A DNA stretch of 60,675 nt from Mycobacterium sp. GA-1841. Lineage in GTDB: Bacteria; Actinomycetota; Actinomycetes; Mycobacteriales; Mycobacteriaceae. The stretch spans positions 1-60,675 of the forward strand of contig NZ_MBEQ01000087.1 of the NCBI RefSeq assembly GCF_001954135.1. The letters are read 5' to 3'. The position numbers and the translations under genes are program-made. The stretch's first letter is position 1, and each line of letters begins with the position of its first letter. Shown here in pieces: positions 26,960 to 36,122 of the stretch. The notes beneath the pieces are model-generated. The model saw only the letters and a program-made list of their open reading frames with translations, was not told the DNA's origin and ran no database searches.

Positions 26960-27376
26960 TCAGGTGTCTCCACGGCGCCACAGCGCGTCGCCGCTCATGG
27001 GAACACAGGTGAGGAACAGACCGTCCGGCGCCTGGGCGACCATGTTGAGTTCGGTTCCGCACGGAGTGTTCTCGTCTCGGATACCGGCCATCGGCGGGGA
27101 CCGGAACCAGCGCGGCTCATACCGCCGCGGCGAACCGCAGAACACCAGCCGACCGGGCCGGATCGACGGTCCGGCCACCGCCACCCCGAACACGAAATAG
27201 GTCGTGTTGTCACAGGTCGAACCCAACACCACGTTCGGCCTGATGCCTGGCACGCAATACGCGTCATTGCAGGCTTGAGGTCCCGCATTCGCCTGCGGGG
27301 CACCCAACATTCCGGCGACAATAGCTGAAGCGGCCGTCGCCGCCACCATCACACGCACTTTGCCACTTTCCCACAC
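26960..27376 (-). CDS. small secreted protein, unknown function
   Basis: The product is up to 138 residues from the GTG at 27376. Downstream GTG/ATG codons at 27358 and 27349 may be the true start. The signal peptide core MVAATAASAIVAGMLG ends near PQANAG. The mature part has six cysteines (ACNDAYCVPG, STCDN, VFCGS, TPCGT, LTCVP), suggesting a disulfide-stabilised extracellular domain. No family is assigned. An ATTCTC-N7-GAGAAG site lies directly upstream, linking it to the island regulon. Confidence 0.65.
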   Translation of the reverse strand: MWESGKVRVMVAATAASAIVAGMLGAPQANAGPQACNDAYCVPGIRPNVVLGSTCDNTTYFVFGVAVAGPSIRPGRLVFCGSPRRYEPRWFRSPPMAGIRDENTPCGTELNMVAQAPDGLFLTCVPMSGDALWRRGDT

Positions 27377-27387
27377 CTGAAAACGAA

Positions 27388-27406
27388 ATTCTCGATTTCG
27401 GAGAAG
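27388..27406. promoter_or_regulatory. ATTCTC-N7-GAGAAG site upstream of a secreted protein gene
   Basis: There is one mismatch from the consensus in the right arm, with spacer GATTTCG. It is 12 bp upstream of the GTG at 27376, or about 30-40 bp from the alternative starts. Confidence 0.5.
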
Positions 27407-27498
27407 AATACTTCACCAGGATCAGCCCCAGTCACCGACCACCTCACGATGTCGGCAAACGTCCGCCGAATCCCTGGGGAGGCCCGGATGCGACTGAT

Positions 27499-27517
27499 AT
27501 TCTCCTAATCTGAGAAT
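27499..27517. promoter_or_regulatory. ATTCTC-N7-GAGAAT operator upstream of a secreted protein gene
   Basis: Perfect arms with spacer CTAATCT lie 29 bp before the ATG at 27546. Confidence 0.65.
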
Positions 27518-27545
27518 GACACTATCCGAGCAGAGGAGTCGTTGC

Positions 27546-28052
27546 ATGCCGGCAACCAAGAGGATTGCGGCCGCCGGGGCCGTCGCAGCGGTGACGATGA
27601 TCGGCTTCGGTGCGGCACCGGCCGGGGCCCAGGAAAACTGGGGCATCAACGGAACGTACGCCACATCGGTCAACGGTGATTGGGCGAAGGTCAACGAACG
27701 CTACGAAGACCAACCCTCCGAGCGTGCCACCTGGACGGTGAGCACCCAGTGCATCTCCCCCACCGACTGCGCCGGCACTGTCACCAGCGACCAGGGGTGG
27801 TCGGCCCCGATCTACACCGTCAACGGCCTGTACTACGTCAAGCAGACGGTCCCCGAGTGGCGGTTCTGCGCCGACGGCACGCCCATCGAAGGCCTGCGGA
27901 TCTACAAGCTCTATCCGGTGGGTTTCGACGGGCACGTGGACCTGTCGTCCAGCGAATACACCGGAGAGCAACAGACCACAGGTCCCAGCGGATCTTGTGG
28001 TCGGAACCAGTGGCCGGCCATCCGCGCACCGTTCTACATGAAGAAGCTCTAG
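27546..28052 (+). CDS. small secreted protein, unknown function
   Basis: The 168-residue protein has a signal peptide (core AAAGAVAAVTMIGFG, cleavage near PAGAQE at residue 29). The mature domain contains NGTYATSVNGDWAKVNERY, a WTVSTQCISPTDCAGTV disulfide segment and YYVKQTVPEWRFCADGT. This looks like a mycobacterial family of small exported beta proteins with no known biochemistry. The start is chosen at ATG 27546 after GAGGAG at 27532-27537, so that the signal peptide is N-terminal. A perfect ATTCTC operator lies just upstream, and a strong terminator follows before the mce operon end. Confidence 0.7.
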   Translation: MPATKRIAAAGAVAAVTMIGFGAAPAGAQENWGINGTYATSVNGDWAKVNERYEDQPSERATWTVSTQCISPTDCAGTVTSDQGWSAPIYTVNGLYYVKQTVPEWRFCADGTPIEGLRIYKLYPVGFDGHVDLSSSEYTGEQQTTGPSGSCGRNQWPAIRAPFYMKKL

Positions 28053-28070
28053 CGGAACGCTTCTGCGCCA

Positions 28071-28113
28071 ACAAGAACCGGGCCCCGGCCACCCCCCGGG
28101 GCCCGGTTCTTGT
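28071..28113. terminator. perfect 18-bp bidirectional terminator at the end of the mce operon
   Basis: The stem 28071-28088 pairs perfectly with 28096-28113 around a 7-nt loop. It lies between the convergent secreted-protein gene and mceF. Confidence 0.85.
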
Positions 28114-28122
28114 CCAGGCCGA

Positions 28123-29862
28123 TCAGATCGGCAGCATGTCCTGCCAAGTATTGACCTTGGTGGTCAGGCTGGCCTGCTTGTACAACTTGCCATCCTGACC
28201 CTGATACTCGCCGGTACGCGGGTTGTACTTGCTGATCGCCAATGACGGTCCGCTCGGCTGACCGCCAGAGAATCCCGACGGCACGAGGACCGGGTCCATG
28301 GACGTCGACGGAGCAGACGGATCGATCGGCGTACCTGCCGGCGGGCCGTGTGGCACCGGCACCTCCCGCGGAACATCCGCCGGCGGTACCGGCACGGTAT
28401 CGAGGTCCGGCGCAGGCGGCGGGGCTACACCCGGTACCGGCGGCTCAGGGAACGTCACCGGCCCGGGGGGCATCGCACCGGGCCCCATGGCCGGGAAACT
28501 CGGTGGTTGTTGCGGTTCCGGTGGCGCGGGAGGTCCCGCCACCGCCACGCCCGGAGGCAGCGGCGTCCCCTCGAGCGGCCCGAAGGTGTTGTCGTCCAGT
28601 TCTACTCGGGAGTCCGGTGCAATCCCCTGCGAGACCAGGTTCGGATCGAAGGGGTAGGGACCGAGGGTGTGCTGGCGCTGAGCCAGTGGCTGGTAACCCT
28701 TTGGGTCGTTGCACAGTTCGACCGTGGGGGCGCGCTTACCCGGATGCTCCATACAGGGATAGTTACGGGCACCCCGCACCGCGATCGGGGAATCCTGCGG
28801 CAGCTTGCAGTAGATGTTGTCCGGGGTGTCGATCACCGAGGTGTCGGTCGGCGCTCGCCAGGCCGACGGTGGCAGGAATCCGACGGTGCACGAGTTCGGA
28901 TCGCCCAGCCCCAGCGAGAATTCACCGTTCGGCATACCCGTTGGATTGTTGCCCGGCAGATAGGTCTGGGTCTGGGCAACATAGGGCGGGAAGAGCACCA
29001 GCACTTGCTCGACCGACGCATGGTAGGTCACCAGCACCTGACCGAGGGTGGTCATATTGGCCAAAAGCACCGGGAGCGTGGGCTTGATCTGGTTCAGCAG
29101 ACGAGAGGTCTCCTGCGCGAACCCGGGACCGTTCTGCAGAACCGACCGGAACTGCGCGTCGTCGCTGACCATCTGACCGGTGATGCCGGCCAGACTGGCA
29201 GCCCAGGTGCGGATCGAATCGCTGGTCTGTGCCTGGGCATCCAGGAACGGGCCGGAATCGTCGATGAGTTGGCGGGTCTGGCCGGAGATCTTGTTGGCGT
29301 CGTTGGTGATGGTCGATGCCGAGTCCAGCAGAGAGCCGAAGTCGTAGCCGGTGCCGTTGAATGCGTTGTACGACTCATCGAGCAGCTTGCTCAGCGAATC
29401 CTTGGGAATGGTGTCCACCAGGGCGCTGAGCTGATCGAGCATCGGCCCGACCTGCTGGGGCACCTCGGTGTCGTCCTGGCGGATCACCGAACCGTCCTCT
29501 AGGTATGGGCCAGAATCGGTGCGTGGCAGCAGATCCACGTACTGCTCACCGACCGCCGACATGCTTCGGACGGCAGCTTTCAGGTCCGCCGGGACCTTCG
29601 GGGAACGATCCAGCGACAGCGTCGCCTCTGCGCCGTTTTCGGTCAGATCTACCGCGGTGACCTTACCGATCTGCGAACCCCGATAGGTCACATTGCTGAA
29701 CTGGTAAAGCCCTCCGGTGGCGGGCAGTTCCACCTTCACCGTGATCCGGCCGATGCCGAGCAAGGTGGGGACCTGCATGTAGGCGAACAACATCACCGCC
29801 ACACCGACTACCGACGCGATGGCGAACAGAATCAACTGAGTCCGGACAAAACGCGTGAGCAT
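28123..29862 (-). CDS. mceF: Mce-family protein, F position
   Basis: The 579-residue envelope protein is the last of the eight-gene Mce lipid import operon. It has one N-terminal membrane anchor (LILFAIASVVGVAVMLFAY) and an MlaD/Mce domain (ITVKVELPATGGLYQFSNVTYRGSQIGKV, about residues 38-115). A long helical segment (about 130-300) builds the periplasmic tunnel in Mce complexes. The proline-rich tail from about residue 430 to 540 is unusually long. The ATG follows the mceE stop with no gap, so the two are translationally coupled. Confidence 0.92.
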   Translation of the reverse strand: MLTRFVRTQLILFAIASVVGVAVMLFAYMQVPTLLGIGRITVKVELPATGGLYQFSNVTYRGSQIGKVTAVDLTENGAEATLSLDRSPKVPADLKAAVRSMSAVGEQYVDLLPRTDSGPYLEDGSVIRQDDTEVPQQVGPMLDQLSALVDTIPKDSLSKLLDESYNAFNGTGYDFGSLLDSASTITNDANKISGQTRQLIDDSGPFLDAQAQTSDSIRTWAASLAGITGQMVSDDAQFRSVLQNGPGFAQETSRLLNQIKPTLPVLLANMTTLGQVLVTYHASVEQVLVLFPPYVAQTQTYLPGNNPTGMPNGEFSLGLGDPNSCTVGFLPPSAWRAPTDTSVIDTPDNIYCKLPQDSPIAVRGARNYPCMEHPGKRAPTVELCNDPKGYQPLAQRQHTLGPYPFDPNLVSQGIAPDSRVELDDNTFGPLEGTPLPPGVAVAGPPAPPEPQQPPSFPAMGPGAMPPGPVTFPEPPVPGVAPPPAPDLDTVPVPPADVPREVPVPHGPPAGTPIDPSAPSTSMDPVLVPSGFSGGQPSGPSLAISKYNPRTGEYQGQDGKLYKQASLTTKVNTWQDMLPI

Positions 29863-31236
29863 TTATCCGCCACCCCCTGTCGTCGGAGCCGGTGGGGCCG
29901 CAGGGGCTGGGCCCGGCGAATTTGATTGTGCCGCATAGGGTCCGGCGAAAATGGGCGTCGATCCGCCGGCGTCGGGTGTCGGCGGTGGCGCGCCACCGGC
30001 CACCGACATCGGTTGTTGCGGTACCACCGGGAGCACCGGACCTGCATACGCGGGCGGCGGACCGGCCGCAGCCGCGGTATCGACAGGTGCAGGTGCCGGC
30101 GCCGGCGGGAACGCGTCTGGCGGCGGCGGGTTCACACCCGTCTTGAGCGGGTCGTAGGTGTAGTTCAGATGGGCCGGATCGCCGGGGGCGGGCACCAGTT
30201 GGGCGCCCTCCTGCTCCCATCGGGTTCCCAGCATGAAGCTTCGCTTCAGCCGCGGGATGGTGAGGTCGATGGTGGCGAACAGGTTGAAGTAGTCACCGCG
30301 GATATCCCGGTCGATGAAGCCCTGGGTGAACGGATAATGCGCAGCGAACTCGAGGACGCTGGGGAGCTCCGGACCCACATCGGCCAGCGCCGCCAGCGCC
30401 GGCTCCAGGTTGCGCAAGTTGCGCACCAGGTCCGCCTGCGATTCGTTCGCCAGCTTGTTGGCCGTGTCGCTGAAGGTACCCAATTTCTGCAGGGCGGTGG
30501 TCAGCCGCGGCCGTTCCTTGATCAAGACATCCATGGCCGGCGGAATCTTCTCCAGCGCACGGGTGATGACGTCACGCTGACCAGCGAAGGTGGACGCCAA
30601 CCGGTTCAGCGACTGAATCGAGTTCACGATGCTGTCACGCTGCGCGTCGAGCGTCCCGACGAAGGTGTCCAACCGGGTGAGCAGGTTGCGGAAATCGGTG
30701 TCGCGACCGTTGAGCGCGGCACTGAAGTTGTGGATGATCTCGCCGGCTTGGCCCAGGCCACCGCCGTTGACGACGGTGGCCAACGAGGACAGTGTCTGCT
30801 CGGTGGTCGGATAGGTCGACGCGGCATTGAGCGGGATCGTCGACCCCGGCGGCAGGCTGCCCTCCGCCGCCTTCCCGAGCGGTGGGTTGATCGCGAGGTG
30901 CATCGAGCCCAGCAAGCTGGTCTGTCCGATGCTGGCCACCACGTTGGCCGGCACCTCCACACCGGGTTGCACCGAGAACTCGACGTCGGCATGCCAGTCC
31001 TTGACCGACATGCTGCGCACGCTGCCCACGACGACGTCGTTCATCATCACGGGTGAGTTCGGTTCCAGTGTCGCCACATTGCCGATTTCGACGTGGTAGA
31101 CGCTGGACTCCGGCCCGCGCCCCACCGCACCGGGCAGCGGCAGCGAGTTGACGCCCTGGAAGGCGCAGCCGCTGGCCGTCAAAGCGACGCAGGAGCCCGC
31201 AGCGATCGACAACCGCAGTCGTTTTCCGCTGATCAT
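29863..31236 (-). CDS. mceE: Mce-family lipoprotein, E position (LprN-like)
   Basis: The 457-residue protein has a lipoprotein signal peptide with Cys24 in ALTASGC. An Mce domain follows (VYHVEIGNVATLEPNSPVMM, about residues 46-125), then an alpha-helical tunnel segment, and a Pro/Ala-rich C-terminal tail from about 355. The E subunit is the lipidated member in mycobacterial Mce hexamers. The start at ATG 31236 is fixed by the lipobox and the ATGA overlap with mceD; the frame is open much further upstream without Mce features. Confidence 0.92.
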   Translation of the reverse strand: MISGKRLRLSIAAGSCVALTASGCAFQGVNSLPLPGAVGRGPESSVYHVEIGNVATLEPNSPVMMNDVVVGSVRSMSVKDWHADVEFSVQPGVEVPANVVASIGQTSLLGSMHLAINPPLGKAAEGSLPPGSTIPLNAASTYPTTEQTLSSLATVVNGGGLGQAGEIIHNFSAALNGRDTDFRNLLTRLDTFVGTLDAQRDSIVNSIQSLNRLASTFAGQRDVITRALEKIPPAMDVLIKERPRLTTALQKLGTFSDTANKLANESQADLVRNLRNLEPALAALADVGPELPSVLEFAAHYPFTQGFIDRDIRGDYFNLFATIDLTIPRLKRSFMLGTRWEQEGAQLVPAPGDPAHLNYTYDPLKTGVNPPPPDAFPPAPAPAPVDTAAAAGPPPAYAGPVLPVVPQQPMSVAGGAPPPTPDAGGSTPIFAGPYAAQSNSPGPAPAAPPAPTTGGGG

Positions 31237-32732
31237 GCCGGCGGCGTCCCTTCTGCCGGAAGTGGCGGTGTATCGGCTGGGACGGGGCCCGGGGCCGAGC
31301 CGGCCGCCGGCGCCACCGGAGCCTCGGCCGGTAGCGGACCCGGGGCCGGACCCGGCGCTACAGCCGCCGGATCGAGCATGTCCCGGAGCGAGGACGGCAC
31401 ATTCGGCTGGACCACCGGCGGCGCACCCGGCAGCATCTGCTGGGCTCCCGGCGGCGGTGTGCCCGGCGGTCGGCCGGTGAACGGCGGTGGCGGGGTGGGG
31501 CCGGGAACGTAGGCCGATTGCGACGGCGGAATCGGGATATCGGCCGGCTCCGGCGATCCCCCGCCACCACCCGGCGCCAGGCCGGGCTCCGAATAGACGA
31601 TGTTGTCCGGGTTTGCTGACGGGGCCAGGTACGGCTGAATCGGGAACGGCACGTTGTTGACGTTCAGCAGTCGCAGGGCCGGGCCGAGATACTGCGCGCA
31701 CAGCTTGGCAGTCTCGGGCGCCGTGGTGTTCTCCACCGCGCCGATGGCACCGCAGATGAACTGCACCGGGTTGGAGAAACCGTGCAACACGAATTGGCCC
31801 ACCGGGCTTCCGGTGTCGGGGTTGTAGATGTTGTACGCGTTGACCAAGGCGTTGGGCGTGATGTGTAACAGGTTCTCCACATTGATCTTGTTGTCGACCA
31901 GGATCTGGGTGACATTGGCCAACCGCTGCACCTGCTCGGAGGTCTGGTTGCGACTTCCCGCGACGAAGCGCCGCACCTCGACGACCGCGGTCGACAGTTC
32001 GGTCAACGCCGCATCGAGATCCGAACGGCTCCCGTCGATCACACTGGTCAACGTGGCCAAGCGGTCCTGAAAGGACACCACCTGAACGTTGCTGTCCCGC
32101 AACGCGGTGACGAAGACCTGCAGGTTCTTGATGACGTCGACGATGTTGCCGCTGCCCTCGGCGAGGATCCTCGCCACCCCGGACAGCTGCGAGATGGTCT
32201 CGTGCAACTTCACCCCGTTGCCATCCATCGCCTTGGCCGCGGTGTCGATGAAGCGCGACATCGACGTGCCGTCCACCCCGCTCTTCGGACCCAGTTCGGT
32301 GGACAAGCGCATCAGCTGCTCTTTGACCTCGTCCCATTCCACTGGAACCGCGGTGTGGTCCAGTCCGATGACCGCACCGTCTGCCATGGTCGGTCCCTCC
32401 GACCGATAGGGCGGAGTCAGCTGCACGTAACGGGCCGCGACGAGGTTCGGCGCAACGATGACGGCCTGCGCCTTGGCCGGGATCTGTACCCCACGGTCGA
32501 CCTTGAGCGTCAGCCGAGTCTGAGTGCCCTCCGGCTTGATCGACTCGACGGTGCCGACCTTCACCCCGGATACCCGGACGTCGTCACCCGGGTAGATACC
32601 GGTGGCAGAGGTGAACAATGCGGAGATCGTCTTCTGGCCGAAGAAAGTCTGCCGCAACAACACTGCGGTGCCGACCACCAGCAGCGCCACCAGCGCCACC
32701 GCGAGCCACTTACCGAGACGTCGACGGTTCAT
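31233..32732 (-). CDS. mceD: Mce-family protein, D position
   Basis: The 499-residue protein has an N-terminal anchor (WLAVALVALLVVGTAVLL), an Mce domain (SALFTSATGIYPGDDVRVSGVKVG, about residues 37-120) and a long helical domain with paired Ser/Thr-rich coils. A proline-rich tail of about 120 residues (PSQSAYVPGPTPPPPF onward) follows. It overlaps mceC by one base (TGATG) and mceE by four bases, so stoichiometric translation of the complex is likely. Confidence 0.92.
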   Translation of the reverse strand: MNRRRLGKWLAVALVALLVVGTAVLLRQTFFGQKTISALFTSATGIYPGDDVRVSGVKVGTVESIKPEGTQTRLTLKVDRGVQIPAKAQAVIVAPNLVAARYVQLTPPYRSEGPTMADGAVIGLDHTAVPVEWDEVKEQLMRLSTELGPKSGVDGTSMSRFIDTAAKAMDGNGVKLHETISQLSGVARILAEGSGNIVDVIKNLQVFVTALRDSNVQVVSFQDRLATLTSVIDGSRSDLDAALTELSTAVVEVRRFVAGSRNQTSEQVQRLANVTQILVDNKINVENLLHITPNALVNAYNIYNPDTGSPVGQFVLHGFSNPVQFICGAIGAVENTTAPETAKLCAQYLGPALRLLNVNNVPFPIQPYLAPSANPDNIVYSEPGLAPGGGGGSPEPADIPIPPSQSAYVPGPTPPPPFTGRPPGTPPPGAQQMLPGAPPVVQPNVPSSLRDMLDPAAVAPGPAPGPLPAEAPVAPAAGSAPGPVPADTPPLPAEGTPPA

Positions 32733-33817
32733 CAGCGCGACCCTCCGGGAATACCGTTGTACGGGACCGGGAACTCGGCGCGCGGTCCGGCATTGTCTGG
32801 GGGCTGCCCGGCGTTGACGCCGCGCCGGAAGCCGAACGCATAATCCATGAACGGCTGCAGCATGGCCTGGCTCACCAACAGGTTCGGCACGAAGGCGTTG
32901 TAGTACGGACCATTGGCCAGAGTCTCAGCCTGTGCCAGCCAGAACTTCTTCATGTCCGGAAGCATCTTGTTGATGTTGTCGCGGTTTTTCTCCAGGATCT
33001 CGATCACCCGGTTGAGTCGCTCCAGGGTGGGCGCCAGCTCCTTCTCGTTGTCGGCGACCAGTCCGGTGAGTTGTCGCGATACCGCGGCGGTGTTGGCCAA
33101 CAGGTCCACAATCGCCTGCCGCCGGTCGTTGAGCACACCGAGTAGGTCATTTGCGTTGAGAATCAAGGTATTCAGCTGCTGACTGCGCTGCGAGAGCACC
33201 CCGGTGATATCGGCAGCGCTCTTGAGCAGGCTGGACAGGCTCTCGTTGCGGCTGTTGATCGACTTCGACAGCCGGCTCAGCCCGTCGAAGGTCGGCCCCA
33301 GCTTCGGTGCCAGCCGATCGATGGTGGCAGAGAGGGTGTCCAGCGACTGGTTGAGCGATGCGGTGTCGGTACCGGCCGTGTTGGTGGTCAAATCGCTGAC
33401 CGCATCGGTCAGCGAATACGGCGAGGAGGTCCGCGATGTCGGGATGACGTCGGTTGACCGGAGCCTGCCGCTGCCCTCGGACTCCAGCGTCAGCACGCGC
33501 TCACCCAGTAGCGACCCGGTGCGGATGTGCGCCGAGGTGAGCGACCCCAATGCCTGCTTCCCCTCGGTGGTGAAGGTGACCAGTGCGTCACCGTTCTGCA
33601 GCGAGATACCGGTGACAGAGCCGACTTTGATGCCCGACAGAGTGACGTCGTTGCCGACGGCGATGCCGCCGGCCTCGGTGAACAGTGCCTGGTGCCGTAT
33701 CGAGCTGGCCCATTGGGTGAGGCGTTCGGGCTGCAGGCCGACGGCGATCACCAACACCATCAGAACGGTGCCGATGAGGCCGGCCTTGATCAGTTTAGAT
33801 TCGCGGTACTTGAGCAT
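32732..33817 (-). CDS. mceC: Mce-family protein, C position
   Basis: The 361-residue protein has a membrane anchor (LIGTVLMVLVIAVGL), an Mce domain (ALFTEAGGIAVGNDVTLSGIKVG, about residues 44-120) and a helical tunnel segment to about 300. I choose ATG 33817, which overlaps the mceB stop by one base (TGATG), over an upstream in-frame ATG at 33832. It has a short tail, unlike D-F. Confidence 0.92.
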   Translation of the reverse strand: MLKYRESKLIKAGLIGTVLMVLVIAVGLQPERLTQWASSIRHQALFTEAGGIAVGNDVTLSGIKVGSVTGISLQNGDALVTFTTEGKQALGSLTSAHIRTGSLLGERVLTLESEGSGRLRSTDVIPTSRTSSPYSLTDAVSDLTTNTAGTDTASLNQSLDTLSATIDRLAPKLGPTFDGLSRLSKSINSRNESLSSLLKSAADITGVLSQRSQQLNTLILNANDLLGVLNDRRQAIVDLLANTAAVSRQLTGLVADNEKELAPTLERLNRVIEILEKNRDNINKMLPDMKKFWLAQAETLANGPYYNAFVPNLLVSQAMLQPFMDYAFGFRRGVNAGQPPDNAGPRAEFPVPYNGIPGGSR

Positions 33818-34842
33818 CAGGGCTCTGCGCACCTCCCGCCTTCTTGTTTGAGCCAGGGGAAGACTGCGGTCCGACCCTGAAGGTCACTGACGCGCAAGTT
33901 GATTCCGCACACGTAGTACATGATCCAGCTGCCGTACGCCCCGAGCCGCGCCATCTTGCGGTAGTTGTCCGGGCCCTTCTGCAGGCCACGATCGAGGACC
34001 GCCTTGTTGTCGTCGAGCAGTGACGCGAGCCGGTTGAGCTGATCGACGGTGCCGGCCAGCGGCGGACGTGCCTGTGTGAGCAGGCTGGCCACGGATGCGG
34101 TGCCGTTGTCGATGGACGTGATGGCGTTGCCGATCGGATCGCGATCCTCCGACAGGCCGCTGACCAACTTCTCCAACCGATCGATGGTGGCCGAGAACTT
34201 ATCGCCGTCCTTGTTCAGCGTGCCGACCACGTCGTTGAGATTGTCGATCAGCTGCTGGATGACCTCGTTGTTGTCACCGAGGGTGTTGGAGAACGAGGAC
34301 GTCTTGCTCATCAGGGAATCCAGGGTGTCCCCCTGCCCCTGGAAGATGTTGACCAGCGAGGAGGTCAGCGCGTTGACGTCCTGCGGATTGAGCCCCTGGA
34401 TCACCGGGCGCAGGCCGCCGAGCAGCAGATCCAGGTCCAGGGCGCTCTGGGTGCGGTCCACCGGAATCTGGGAACCAGCGGCCAGCAGTCGGGTGGAGTC
34501 AGGCGTGTCGAGCAACTCCAGATAACGATCACCGACCAGGTTCAGATACCGCACGGCAGCGTTGGTGCCGGTGGTCAACGCGACGCTGCGGTCGGTGTCG
34601 AACTCGACCAGCACCGACTTGTCGGATTGCAGCGACACACTTTTGACGGTGCCGACCCGGACGCCGGCGACGCGCACCGAATCCCCGGCCTCCAGTCGTG
34701 AGGCATCCTTGAAGACCGCTGAGTAGGTCGAGTAGCTGCCACCGCGATACTCAGAGAACGTCATGAACAGGAACGCGGTCAGTACTGCCATCACGACCGC
34801 GAACGCCCCGAACTTCAGGAACGTGCTTCTGCCGCGGTTCAT
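33817..34842 (-). CDS. mceB: Mce-family protein, B position
   Basis: The 341-residue protein has an anchor (FGAFAVVMAVLTAFLFMTF, about 11-29) and an Mce domain (YSAVFKDASRLEAGDSVRVAG). The helical region has repeated Leu heptads, and the C-terminal YVCGINLRVSDL segment is typical of the B subunit. The start at ATG 34842 overlaps the mceA stop (ATGA). The frame extends upstream but without Mce features. Confidence 0.92.
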   Translation of the reverse strand: MNRGRSTFLKFGAFAVVMAVLTAFLFMTFSEYRGGSYSTYSAVFKDASRLEAGDSVRVAGVRVGTVKSVSLQSDKSVLVEFDTDRSVALTTGTNAAVRYLNLVGDRYLELLDTPDSTRLLAAGSQIPVDRTQSALDLDLLLGGLRPVIQGLNPQDVNALTSSLVNIFQGQGDTLDSLMSKTSSFSNTLGDNNEVIQQLIDNLNDVVGTLNKDGDKFSATIDRLEKLVSGLSEDRDPIGNAITSIDNGTASVASLLTQARPPLAGTVDQLNRLASLLDDNKAVLDRGLQKGPDNYRKMARLGAYGSWIMYYVCGINLRVSDLQGRTAVFPWLKQEGGRCAEP

Positions 34843-36113
34843 CCTGGTTGTCCGATCTGTGCTGTGTTGCGCGGCGGACCATCCAGCGGCCCGAACAGCA
34901 GCTGTTTCAGACCGTCGGAGTTGAGCAGGATCCCCTGGTTGCCGTACTGCCACGGATTGGCATTGGTATCGGTGACAAGGTATTTCGCGCGATTTCCGAA
35001 GCCGACGTTGGGCAGGCCCATACAGTGCGGACCCCCCTTTGCCGCAACCTTGGGCAGGTTCTGTGGGAACCGGTAACGTTCGACGCCCAGGGTGAACGCC
35101 AACTGGACGACGATGCCCGGATCCATTGCGGGCGGCTGATTTTTCACGGTGACCATGCCCTGCAGCGCGCATTTGAGCCCGGGCGCGTATTCGTTGAGCA
35201 GATCAGTGGTGGGCGCCAGCAGGTTCAGGGTCTTGCTCAGCGCCGGTTGGTTGCCGCCGACAACATCGTTTCCGACATCGGCAAGTCCGATCATGCTTAC
35301 CAAGAAGGTGTCGAGGTTCTTCTGCTCATCGACGATGGTGTCGCTGAGGTGGTTGGTATTGTCCACCGTCTTGAGTAGGTCCGGCGCGGCATCGCCGTAC
35401 GCGTCGGACACGGCGGCCATCGCGTCGATGTCGTGGGACAAATTCGGCAGGCTCGGTTCCAGCTTGGCCAACAGCGCCTCGAAATCGGTGACAGTCTGGC
35501 CCATCTTCTCACCGCGCCCGGAGAACGCCGAGGAGATGGCGCCGAGGGTTTCGTTCAGCTTGACCGGGTCGATCTTGTCGAGCACGCGAGTGAGTTGCTG
35601 GAACAGCGTGTTGATCTCGACGGTGACATGGTCGCCTTGCAGCACCCGTCCCGGCTCGATGGTGCCCTCCGGATTACTCGGCGGCACCAAATCGACGAAT
35701 TTGGCACCGAACACTGTCGAGGAAGCGATGTCGGCGGTGACGTTGGCGGGAATCAAGCGGAGTTCGGCGGGGTTCATTTCCAGGTGTAGTGCCGCCCGGC
35801 CGTCCGGCAGCGACTCGATCGAGCCGACCTTGCCGACCTGGACGCCACGCACCTTCACCTTGGCCTCCGGGTTCATCACCAAGCCGGCGCGATCCGAGAT
35901 GACGGTCAATGGAACGGTTTTGGTGAAGCTACCTTGGAACAGAGCCACGGCCAGCGCCACGATGAGGCCGATCACAACCACCGTGCCGAGGCCGGCCAGG
36001 GGCCGCGCATAACCCTTGGCACCGAAGCTGCGCCCGGCGCGCGCAGCCACCGGTGCTGCGGCACTTGTTGTTTCGGACCGGTGGGCAGGGCCCGGTCCAA
36101 CGTTTCGTGTCAA
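34839..36113 (-). CDS. mceA: Mce-family protein, A position
   Basis: The 424-residue protein is the first Mce subunit of the operon. It has a 35-residue cytoplasmic lead with Ala/Arg, an anchor (LGTVVVIGLIVALAVALF), an Mce domain (VPLTVISDRAGLVMNPEAKVKV, about residues 67-150) and a long helical segment. The C-terminal Cys-containing region (GLKCALQG, GPHCMGL) is conserved in A subunits. The VPLTVISDRAGLVM wording is like the Mce4A/Mce3A groups. Which numbered mce locus this represents cannot be fixed by eye. Confidence 0.92.
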   Translation of the reverse strand: MTRNVGPGPAHRSETTSAAAPVAARAGRSFGAKGYARPLAGLGTVVVIGLIVALAVALFQGSFTKTVPLTVISDRAGLVMNPEAKVKVRGVQVGKVGSIESLPDGRAALHLEMNPAELRLIPANVTADIASSTVFGAKFVDLVPPSNPEGTIEPGRVLQGDHVTVEINTLFQQLTRVLDKIDPVKLNETLGAISSAFSGRGEKMGQTVTDFEALLAKLEPSLPNLSHDIDAMAAVSDAYGDAAPDLLKTVDNTNHLSDTIVDEQKNLDTFLVSMIGLADVGNDVVGGNQPALSKTLNLLAPTTDLLNEYAPGLKCALQGMVTVKNQPPAMDPGIVVQLAFTLGVERYRFPQNLPKVAAKGGPHCMGLPNVGFGNRAKYLVTDTNANPWQYGNQGILLNSDGLKQLLFGPLDGPPRNTAQIGQPG

Positions 36114-36122
36114 CTCTTCTCC

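Noticed and set aside
31237..32337. Long upstream extension of mceE
   Set aside because: The extension lies antisense-free but out of frame over mceD and lacks Mce features. The lipobox and ATGA overlap fix the start at 31236.
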